Shown here piece after piece: positions 45,896 to 54,861 of a stretch of 64,000 nucleotides of DNA. Location of the stretch: positions 682,001-746,000 of the forward strand of contig OZ237757.1 of NCBI GenBank assembly GCA_965178125.1, read 5' to 3'. Source of the DNA: Bilabrum cf. latius (Eukaryota; Bigyra: Bicosoecida; Bigyra; Bicosoecida). The notes beneath the pieces are model-generated. The model made no database searches. It had not been told where the DNA came from and worked only from the letters and a program-made list of their open reading frames with translations. The position numbers and the translations under genes are program-made. Numbering within the stretch: position 1 is the first letter of the stretch; every line of letters begins with the position of its first letter.

Positions 45896-47782
45896 ATGTC
45901 TGATATGGATAATGTACCTGTAGCAGCACAAAGCAAAGTCGTAGATGACGTCTCAGAACTACCAGTAACTCAAATAGCTGACGAAAAACTCAACTTTGTG
46001 GGTGATAGTCAAGCTATTACTCTAGGAACTACCCTTGGATACTCTTCCAAGTTTCAAAATCACTACGAACCAGATGGTGGTAACTCTAGCGCAACTAATG
46101 CATTTAGAAGTAATTATACTTTCGTAGTGCCATCAAATCAAGGAATGACTGACAGTAATCCCCGTCTAAGAGTTTCATTTGACGTATACATCTATGATAG
46201 TTAGAACAATGGAGCAGTAGCTCAAACTGATATCGTCAATAAGGTAGCCCCTTCTACATTTATGGTAAATTCAATGATCACAAGTTCCACAGTTAAAATG
46301 GGAGACTTATCTCGTAGTTCATCACCTTATCAATTAGTCAATTTAATAGCTAGAAGTCTTGACCGTGCCACTCTAGCACAAATAAGTCCTGTCTTTTAGG
46401 CTGATAACACTTGGGAATTTAATACTGCCGCAAATGGTCTTGCTAAGTCTGTCCTTCAATGGGGTGTAAATGATGATAGTATTATGGAAGCTCGCGGTCC
46501 TGGTAAGAATTACCGCGCAACACTTGAAAAAGTGGATGCTAATACTCCAATACCTAATAATAATGTAACACCAACTCAAGACTATGTCAAATTACATATT
46601 GAAATCTCTGAAGCACTTCTTGCACGTCCTTTCCAATATATGATGGGTGGTAATGCTAGACCTTTTGTTGATCATCCACAATTAAATGTTAATTTACAAA
46701 TGAGAAATAACTTAATTGATAAGATGTTTAATACTTCAAGTGATTGGAATGGAGACTATGCTTTTGCTTTATCCGATTGCTAGATCCATTTTGATGTCTT
46801 TACTTATAATACTCATCTTAACTTCTTGAAGAAAGTACCTAAACAAATATTCTACAACTCTGTTGACTTTGAACTACATGAAGAGCCTAAACTTGATAAT
46901 CCTATCACTACTAAAGGTGTCCATACTTTTAATAATTATCAACTTTAGACTTGCCCTTCTTGGTTTGCTGTGTGCTTAGTTGATTCTCAATATGGAGAAG
47001 CTAGTGGTACACCTCATAGAACACTTGCCATTAACAATATTAAAGTACAACTTAGGTCTTAGGGTTCTATTTTAGGAGAACTTACACAAGACGATATCTT
47101 TAGACTTAGTGAAAGAAATGGATCAAATAGTGAGTATGCTTCTTTTACTAACTTAGATGTAACTGTAGGAGGTGCTTCTAAAGTATACGGATCTAATGGC
47201 TGGCTCTTATTTAGACTTAGTGATTTAAATACTCCTGAAACTATTCAAAGCAACAGTGCTGACCCTATTAGTATTCGTGTTCAAGTAGCCTATGACGAAC
47301 CCCCAACCGCTGCTATGTCTCAAGGATATAAAGCTCAATTATTCTGTGCCTATGACAAGATTATCGTGAATACTAGAGGTGCCGCTATTGAATGGCGTGA
47401 AGATAGTGCTTCTGTTGACCCTGAGAAAGTGGCTAAACCTTCTAATTATACATTTTCTAATATGAACTACTCTAAGAACGTATTAGGTGGAAGACGTCGT
47501 AAAGTGATGCAATTCTTTAAGAGAGCCTTTAACAAAGCTAAAGACTTAGGACGTAAAGTGGTAGACTTTGGAAAGAAAGCTAAAGCTAAATTTGATAAAG
47601 TGAAACCAGCTCTTCGTAAAGCAAGACAAGCAGTAAGTGAATACTTACCCGATGAAGTGAATGACCTAGCTGAACGTGTTGGAGCAGGTCTTTTAACTAG
47701 TGGTGGAAGTCTTTTGACCAGTGGAGGTAAGAAATTAACTAAGGCTCAACTTATGAAACTTAGAAAGTAGCTCAATATGTGA
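45896..47782 (+). CDS. Major capsid protein (double jelly-roll) with basic C-terminal tail
   Basis: 628 residues, ATG 45896 to TGA 47780-47782, six TAGs. Residues 1-530 have the long beta-rich composition of PLV/virophage capsid proteins (FVVPSNQGMTDSNPRLRVSF near the start; WLLFRLSDL and AQLFCAYDKIIV late). After NVLGG (about residue 531) the sequence becomes a Lys/Arg-rich helical tail (VMQFFKRAFNKAKDLGRKV), then a GLLTSGGSLLTSGG repeat. That tail resembles the small basic protein at 40773-41216 and may be cut off by the protease at GG. Capsid shell protein. Confidence 0.8.
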
Positions 47783-47839
47783 GTCGTAAATTATTAATTA
47801 ATATTTAAAAGTTATAAATATTGACTAAATTTAAAAACT

Positions 47840-47910
47840 CAATACGGGTACGCGCCCAGAATTGCGAAAATATATCTTGAATAGCTATAATATTACCGCA
47901 ATTTGGGGCG
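47840..47910 (+). repeat. 70-bp dispersed hairpin repeat (internal copy 10)
   Basis: 58 nt after the major capsid stop; followed by TTAAGACTAGTTTA and the promoter motif of the next gene. Confidence 0.85.
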
Positions 47911-47939
47911 GTCATACCTTAAGACTAGTTTAAATATTA

Positions 47940-47967
47940 CGCCAAAAAATATCCACTATATATATAG
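47940..47967 (+). promoter_or_regulatory. Viral promoter motif
   Basis: CGCCAAAAAATATCCACTA followed by TATATATAG, ending 2 nt before the ATG at 47970. Confidence 0.65.
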
Positions 47968-47969
47968 TT

Positions 47970-48392
47970 ATGGCAGCAGTATCACCGTGTGAAGACTTAC
48001 TTTATATGGAGTATTCATTCTTATTCTTACCACATAGAGAAGACCCAACACTTAAATCTCAAAAGGTTTACTTAGATGATGAACTTGAAGGAGATCCTGA
48101 AGACATTGTAATAGATAAAGATTAGATACAAGTAAATAATAGAGGTCATATAAAGACATATGTAAGTGAAGGAGGCTTTACAAAGTTAAAGGTAGGATAG
48201 ATAATTGAAGAGATGGAGCAAGAGGTGCGTAATTAGAATGGTATTCATTATGATTGTATTTTTTATCATAAAGTTGAACACGACACGAGCACAGATATTT
48301 ATAAAGTAGTATGGGGGTGGTATCCAGCAGACTTTCCAACAAATGGATGCGACCCTGCTATCTTGTATAAGAAACCCCCTAATATGGATTAA
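47970..48392 (+). CDS. Hypothetical protein (140 aa)
   Basis: ATG 47970 to TAA 48390-48392, three TAGs. Contains VVWGWYPADFPTNGCDP near the C-terminus. Not recognised. Preceded by the promoter motif and followed 12 nt later by a hairpin repeat, so it looks like an independent transcription unit. Confidence 0.6.
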
Positions 48393-48403
48393 TTATTAAA
48401 AAC

Positions 48404-48475
48404 TCAATACGGGTACGCGCCCAGAATTGCGGAAATATATCTTAAATAGCTATAATATTACCGCAATTTCGGGCG
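48404..48475 (+). repeat. 70-bp dispersed hairpin repeat (internal copy 11)
   Basis: Together with the promoter behind it and the first codons of the next gene, it is duplicated at 49348-49490. Confidence 0.85.
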
Positions 48476-48504
48476 GTCATATCTTAAGACTAGTTTATTA
48501 CTTT

Positions 48505-48532
48505 CGCCAAAAAATATCCACTATATATATAG
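48505..48532 (+). promoter_or_regulatory. Viral promoter motif
   Basis: CGCCAAAAAATATCCACTA plus TATATATAG, identical to 49448-49475, just before the ATG at 48535. Confidence 0.65.
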
Positions 48533-48534
48533 TA

Positions 48535-48924
48535 ATGTCAGATAAAGTAGATTTAAAAATATCGTTTTCTCAAAGTCTTGTATCAAGTGTAAACCTTGAT
48601 TGGGATGGAATAGGTAAGATGTTATGTGGAAAAATCACAAGTAAGATAGAAGGAAATGAGATAGTGTTAAGACAAATAGGTCAACCGACTCCAAAAGATG
48701 GAATGATGGAGTTCTCATACACGACCGACTATAAAGCAAATCAAGTTTTTGAATTACTTAAAGACTTAACTGATGAAAGACAAGACGCGATTATGGGATA
48801 CGTTCATTGTAAGTTAAGTGATAGCAACAGGAAAAGAAGACCATTAACTGAAGAAGATCACAGACAAATGATTCTGGATGCTATGGATAGGAGTGTTAAA
48901 GAATATAAAAAACATATGTCATAA
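48535..48924 (+). CDS. Hypothetical protein, paralogous N-terminus with 49478 gene
   Basis: 129 residues, ATG 48535 to TAA 48922-48924, no TAG. Starts MSDKVDLKI..SQ, like MSDKEDIKI..SQ of the next gene. C-terminal half is charged (SNRKRRPLTEEDHRQM). Not recognised. Confidence 0.65.
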   Translation: MSDKVDLKISFSQSLVSSVNLDWDGIGKMLCGKITSKIEGNEIVLRQIGQPTPKDGMMEFSYTTDYKANQVFELLKDLTDERQDAIMGYVHCKLSDSNRKRRPLTEEDHRQMILDAMDRSVKEYKKHMS

Positions 48925-49230
48925 TTAAGTCTTAATAATAAAGTCTTAATATTAAAGTTATTAATATTAAGTCATATCTATGTAATAAAAAAAAATTTCT
49001 TTGAGCTAGTAATTATACCGATGGTTTGACTACTTGGCGAAGTCATTCGTAAGTCATTGTTGTAGCGGAGATGCGAATGTCAACCATGGACCGCTATCCC
49101 TATTAAGTCTTACGACTAAGTCTGCTACAACCACTTACGACTACTTCTACAGTATCCAAACTCCCTTCAAAGACTTGCAAGACGTGTGCTTTGTCATGAA
49201 AATGACTTACAGAACGACTTACGGCGATGT

Positions 49231-49301
49231 CAGTGGCGGGAATCGAACCCACGACCTTGACTTTGTGAAACAATCACGATATCACTAGACCAAGACCACA
49301 A
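49231..49301 (-). ncRNA. tRNA-like sequence, probably degenerate
   Basis: On the minus strand there is an A-box-like TGGTCTAGTGAT (49292-49281) and a perfect B-box/T-loop GGGTTCGATTCCC (49250-49238) with a five-pair T stem, at tRNA spacing. However the would-be acceptor arms (GTGGTCT and CACTGAC) do not pair and the D-arm is short, so it is not a normal tRNA. The rest of 48925-49347 has no supported gene. Confidence 0.35.
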
Positions 49302-49347
49302 CGCACCAAGAGGTAAAAAATATTATATTCAAATAAATTTAAAAATT

Positions 49348-49419
49348 CAATACACCTACGCGCCCAGAATTGCGGAAATATATCTTAAATAGCTATAATA
49401 TTACCGCAATTTCGGGCGG
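49348..49419 (+). repeat. 70-bp dispersed hairpin repeat (internal copy 12)
   Basis: Start of the second copy of the hairpin-promoter cassette; from CGCGCCCAG on, identical to the copy at 48404. Confidence 0.85.
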
Positions 49420-49447
49420 TCATATCTTAAGACTAGTTTATTACTTT

Positions 49448-49475
49448 CGCCAAAAAATATCCACTATATATATAG
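49448..49475 (+). promoter_or_regulatory. Viral promoter motif
   Basis: Identical to the motif at 48505-48532; ends 2 nt before the ATG at 49478. Confidence 0.65.
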
Positions 49476-49477
49476 TA

Positions 49478-49828
49478 ATGTCAGATAAAGAAGATATCAA
49501 AATTGAACTATCTCAAAATTTTATAGATGAATGTCTTGTTAAAGGTGTAGGTGTCGATGATGTAGTCAGTAGTATAGGTAAAAGTATTGAGAATCACTTT
49601 GATAAATATGTATGGATGAAACCAAAAGACAAAGGTGATGGTTATCGTTAGAATGTCTTTAGTTTTAAATTCGACAATATTATCAAGAAACTCGAAAGTA
49701 CATTGGAACAGTTAGAATATGAAGAGCAAGTGAAACACGTCTAGGAGCTGATGTATCGTGTTGAAAGAAGTGAATGTGAAAGGAAGAAGAGAGAAGAAAA
49801 AATTAAAAAGACAAAAAGAGACCACTAA
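49478..49828 (+). CDS. Hypothetical protein (116 aa)
   Basis: ATG 49478 to TAA 49826-49828, two TAGs. N-terminus matches the gene at 48535; the C-terminus is a charged coiled coil (ERKKREEKIKKTKRDH). Converges on the primase gene. Confidence 0.6.
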
Positions 49829-49890
49829 GTCATTTTATATAAGGTATGTATTATTAAGTCTTATTAAGTTTTTTATTAATAAGTCATAAT

Positions 49891-52689
49891 TTAATTTTGT
49901 TGTTCTAGTGGATCATTATCCTCATCAACAAATAAAGCGGGGTCTAAGTCAACCTCTATCTCTTCATCGGGTAATTGAACCTCTTCATCATCAACAAATA
50001 TATCTACTTCACGAGTCTTTTTCTTGTTAGACCAGATATATTCCATCTCATCAATAATATCCTAATTAAATTCTACATCATAGTTAATTTTCTTTTTCTT
50101 ACAAGTCATAAATATGTCTTTCCCAAACATTGATTTATATACTTTAAGTATTTCGTAATAAAGACCTTTATCAGTGGATAAGTCAACTTTACTTCTTCTT
50201 TGGCAGTCATACACTGTCCTATATTCATCTGTTAAGTCTTGATCTAATACTTTCTTTTTGATATTATAATCAAGATTAGTTCTTTTAAGACCTAAAGTAT
50301 CAATCATCTTATTAAGTAAGACTAATTTTCTAGAACTAGACTTAGCATTGATAATATCAAACTCGCCTTTATTAATTGCTTTCACAAGTAAGTGCTTATC
50401 ATCTTGTCTAAAGAATTTATTGAAATTAAATAAATTAGATAACTTACCTTTATTAATAAAGTACTCTTTGTATTTGTCAATATCACCTTCATCTAAGTCT
50501 AAATATTTATTAATCTTCTTGACATTAAGACAATTAATATCAAAATTTTCAAGTTGTTTTTCTTTAATGGTATCTTTGATTTCTTTATCCTTACATCTGG
50601 TGATCTTAACAGATAAATCATAAGACACGTCATAACCGGTATCAATTAACTACTTGATCATATGTAATTTAGGGTTTGTCTTATAACAATCTACCTTGTA
50701 AAGATAATTACGATATAGTTTTTTGAATATGATTTTAACTTTGCTCATTTCTTCTTCTACTTTGTCTTCTACTTCTACCTCGTTGAAGTCGGGATATGTA
50801 TCACTGACAAATTTAACTAATTCTTCGTAGTCTTTTAAAGAGGTAGCCATAAAAGATTTAACTTGTGAAAGACTTTCATATGTGCTAGATCGTCCTTTCT
50901 AGTAATCAAAAAATATAGTGATATGTGATGGGTTTCTACATCTGTTAAGCTATTGAACCATTTGGGGAGGTGTGATAGTATGACCTTTGAAATAACCAAA
51001 GACTGGTCTAGTCATAGTGCTATCTATCCCGTAAATGACTTTAGGTGAGAAGATAATGATATCAAACATATCCATATCATAGTCTTTGTCTTCGCTTTCT
51101 GCTGTAAGTATTAAGATTTTATTTAATTTCTTATCTTTCTCGTTATCTATAATTTTAAGACTAATTAACTCATTGATTATATCAGCTTTTGTCTTACTAT
51201 CACTAGCAAGCATAAATTTCTTGTGTTTCATTAACTCATCTCTAAAAGTCTGTTCGTCATTAACAAATACAGTTTTGGTGCCCTTGAACCTGTTTCTGTC
51301 ATTCCTAATATATTGATAATCTAATTTTAATAATTCTAAGAAATATAGAGCATCTTGAGATAAGTCAGCATCTGCTACTATGAACTACTTACAAGTGGTA
51401 AGAGCACGAATAAGAGTAATGAAACTCATTGGTCGCCTACCATATAAAGTCGTAGAACTTAAACAGTGTTCTAAGATACTATTAAACTCATCTAAAAAGA
51501 CAATATAATCCTTAAAGTTATAATTGCTAAGACTAACAATACTTTCAGGAGTAATAACAATACTATCACCCTATTTGTATTTATGGTCTTGATAGAATTT
51601 AGTTGATTTTGGAAGACTACGCATCTATTGCTTACCTAATAAAATACGACTTACAACTGATAAAAAGCTGTCATCTACTCTATTAAATAAATCATTAGCA
51701 GCAGTTGTCTTTCCAGAACCAGCCCCCGACTTAACGGCATAGTTGATACCTTTCTTAAAGAATTTAATATAACGACCTTTGTCGTCAGCAGTCAAATATC
51801 TACGGTCAATCTTCTAATTGACTTTCTTGACTACTTTATTCTTGAATATCTTGTATCGATAATATAGGCTAAGTCGTTTCTTTTCACTATCTAACTAATT
51901 AAAGAACCATTCAACACATTGAAAAGTGGAATTTTCTAATAATCGAGTAAAAATTATCTTGTTCTTAGTCGACTAATAGCTTTCTACGTCTTGTTTGCTC
52001 CATTCATCAAATATATCATATACCTTATTACCATCTACTGGATTTAAGTATTTAGCGATATAACTTGTAGCTCTACAAACTAGATGCCAGTTATATGAAT
52101 TAGAATAATACTCTTTACCTAATTGATATAAGTATTGTTTGTATTCTTCGGGTTTAATCATATAACGGTAGTCTTCAGCTGTAAGTTGTGGTGAATAGAT
52201 ATTTTGTAGTATGAACATCTTGACGTCAGTTGGTATTCTTTTCACGGATGTCTTTTGTATTAGTTCGTATTTCTTACCGTTGATAGAGCTAGGAGGACAC
52301 ATGATAAAGCTATCATTTGTGATCACATCTATATGTTCTTTTCTATTTACTGACCTCTTACTAAACTCTTCTTCATACTTAAAATACAAATGATATCCAT
52401 TGGGAGACTTGACAGTGTAAGTATTCATCTCTTGAATAAACTTATCAACACTACCATATTCCGCAATAAACTTACCATTTTGAAATTCAGTTTTATTTTT
52501 CTCTTTTTCACAATCTAAGTCAAGGACAAAGAAACCTGCACGTCTTCCAGTAAGTAATCCAACATTAAGATTTGACTTTCTGGTGATAAGTTTAGTAGAT
52601 TCCAAATTCTACCAAGACTTAATAAGTGGTTGTTTAGAGTTGTGAGCTATTGAGAAATAAACAGGGTTAGATATGTGTTCGGTCGTCAT
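49891..52689 (-). CDS. Primase-polymerase fused to origin-binding-type helicase
   Basis: 932 residues, ATG 52689 to TAA 49893-49891, with about twelve TAGs. Residues 1-215 match the archaeo-eukaryotic prim-pol fold (bifunctional primase/polymerase N-terminal type): GLLTGRRAGFFVLDLDC holds the catalytic DxD, then SPNGYHLYF and CPPSSINGKKYE. From about 318 a helicase follows: Walker A SGAGSGKTT, SVVSRILLGK, VFLDEFNSILEH (DE box), FIVADADL, and a late NRCRNPSH arginine motif. The order resembles herpes UL9-like origin-binding helicases. Residues 650-932 are uncharacterised, with an acidic end. It is the only replication enzyme in the element and would prime, copy or unwind its DNA. Confidence 0.75.
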
Positions 52690-52719
52690 TCTAGTATATA
52701 CTATACTAAAGATAATTTT

Positions 52720-52932
52720 TTAAGTCATTTTCTAGACGCACTATTTTGGCTTAAAGGATTGAGATGGATTTTCGCGCACAACTAGAGTATTTTTAAATTT
52801 TTCAATTTCTGCTGGGGATTTCCCGATTAGTAAATAACTTATAGTCTCTTGAAACTCTATTGGTAAGTCTTGTAATTGATGTATTGGTTTATTGATAACT
52901 TGATTATTTGATTTGGTATCTATTAAATCCAT
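52720..52932 (-). CDS. Small hypothetical protein (70 aa)
   Basis: ATG 52932 to TAA 52722-52720, two TAGs near the end. Gln/Ile-rich, no motif. Lies upstream of the primase on the same strand. Confidence 0.5.
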
Positions 52933-52964
52933 TATTAATAATACTATAATAATAGAATATATTT

Positions 52965-53174
52965 TTAAGTCTTATTTAATCCTTCTGTATCTGGTTCATC
53001 CTTAACCTGTTTTCTCTTCTAATAGTACCCCTTCCATTTCTCTTGATTCTTTTGGTAATATTTCTATTTAGCTTTTTTAATAGCTTCTTTCTTTTTGGTC
53101 TCCTATTCCTTGAGTCTTTGATAATCTTCCATAATGTCTTGAACCTATTTTAATACATCTTTAATATCTGGCAT
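52965..53174 (-). CDS. Small charged coiled-coil protein (69 aa)
   Basis: ATG 53174 to TAA 52967-52965, four TAGs in 70 codons. Lys/Glu-rich helix (KKKEAIKKAK) then a basic-to-acidic tail. First gene next to the right inverted repeat. Invisible under the standard code. Confidence 0.5.
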
Positions 53175-53234
53175 TACTATAGTAATATACTAGATAAATC
53201 TTTAAGTTTTTTAAACTAGAAAATGACTTAAAAT

Positions 53235-54856
53235 AAGTGGTATGACTTAGTGAATATGTAAAATTGAATACGGGTGAGCGCCCAGAATTGCAAACATAAT
53301 TTTCTTGATACTTATATATTTCCGCAATTTGGGGCGGTCATATCTGGAGATACAATTTGGGGCGGTCATATTTATTATTAGTTATTTTAAAATATCTCGT
53401 CAAGTGGTTAAGTCTTTTTGTGATATCCCGTTAAGTGGTCAATAAAATGAACGGTAAGTCAAAAAAATTAATCAAAATAAAGAAGTAGTTGATTATTAAT
53501 TATTGAAGACACCTAAGCGCCCAGAATTGCGACAATATATCTTAATATCCTAATATATTACCGCAATTTCGGGCCGTCATTTCTGGACATTTAATATAGC
53601 ACATACTAGAAATATCTTTATTACAAAATTACACCTCTATAAGATAACTATGTCAAAATTAACAAAATATAAAACTCAATACACCTACGCGCCCAGAATT
53701 GCGACAATATATCTTAATATCCTAATATATTACCGCAATTTCGGGCGCTAGTATTATACTATACCATATTTAATTATCCTATATTTTCCATTTAATCTAG
53801 TGATTAATCATTTCAAAGTAATACACTTGACATAAACCAGTTCATTGAGTCATTTTAAAGTCATCGTCAAAACATTTATCATTTTTAAGTTATCGTCAAA
53901 ATATTTATCATTTTAAAGTCATCGTCAAAACATTTATCATTTTTAAGTTATCGTCAAAATATTTATCATTTTAAAGTCATCGTCAAAATATTTATCATTT
54001 TTAAGTTATCCCGTTTTGTATTCCTTTATATCATATACTCAAACAAAGGACTTTAACATATTTAAAGAATTATGAAAAATAAAACTCAATACACCTACGC
54101 GCCCAGAATTGCGAAAATATATCTTGAATAGCTATAATATTACCGCAATTTCGGGCGATAGATTAAAGGATGTATTTTTAAGGGGATACCCTTATATTTG
54201 AAGTTTTGAAGAGATGACATATAAAAGACTTTATAAAGTGATTAATATCTCCTTCTAGTTATATTTAAATATTCAATTATTTAAGTATAGATTGACAAGT
54301 AATAAAAAAAGAGATAAATTAAGTTGATATATTAGTTTAGTTTTATTTATTAATTTAAATTTTTCATTGGAAGTATTAAAAAAGACTTTAATACTTCTGT
54401 CAATCTCTTTAAGTATTTATTTAGTTATTTTCTAAAGTGGTAAATGTCAATTGATACTTAAAACCAAATCATAATATAAAACTCAATACACCTACGCGCC
54501 CAGAATTGCGAACATATATTCTTAAATGACTATATATTTCCGCAATTTCGGGCGGGCATATCCTAAGACTTAGGCTAGGGATTCACTCAACAGATTAAGT
54601 AAAGTAAAGGTCTAACAGATAGACATTAACGGCGCGAAGGTATTAAATTAGGTAGATATATGAATAAATAGCTATTAAATTATTATGTTCAAGTGAAGGA
54701 CATTATGAAGGACTACGGCTTAAGATGTTGTGAAGTGGTTAATATTGACCTCTTATGTTATCCGCCAAAATGTGGAGTTATGATAACTCTATTTCTACTA
54801 TATAGTAGAAATAGAGTTTACTTATATAAAAACTACACACATTTTGGCGGATAACA
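53235..54856 (-). repeat. Right terminal inverted repeat, about 1.62 kb
   Basis: Reverse complement of 29975-31535. It carries five hairpin-repeat copies (about 53267, 53510, 53677, 54085, 54484) and about five tandem 29-bp units at 53851-54010 (CATCGTCAAAA core), present once in the left copy. No gene called. Confidence 0.95.
54756..54856. repeat. Nested terminal palindrome, right end
   Basis: Mirror of 29975-30075: TGTTATCCGCC arms around the CTATATAG-centred 34-bp palindrome. Confidence 0.9.
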
Positions 54857-54861
54857 CCGCG
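54857..54861 (+). repeat. Target-site duplication, right copy (CCGCG)
   Basis: Directly after the ATAACA end of the element; equals 29970-29974. Confidence 0.85.

Larger units (their letters stand above)
29975..54856. mobile_element. Integrated Polinton-like virus/virophage, 24,882 bp
   Basis: Bounded by inverted TGTTATCCGCC termini and a 5-bp target duplication. Composition flips sharply from GC-rich host to AT-rich element at both edges. It carries the double-jelly-roll capsid gene set (packaging ATPase, protease, minor and major capsid), an rve integrase with chromodomain and a primase-polymerase/helicase. All large frames stay open when TAG is Gln, and none shows TAA, TGA or a frameshift inside, so the element looks intact and probably recent. 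PLV versus virophage placement needs a capsid phylogeny. Confidence 0.93.

Noticed and set aside
49231-49301. Functional UAG-decoding suppressor tRNA in the virus
   Set aside because: The acceptor stem does not pair, the D-arm is too short, and the anticodon loop cannot be read as CUA.
30276-54556. Dispersed 70-bp repeats as a CRISPR array
   Set aside because: Copies are scattered between genes at irregular distances in both orientations; there are no spacers of uniform size and no cas genes.
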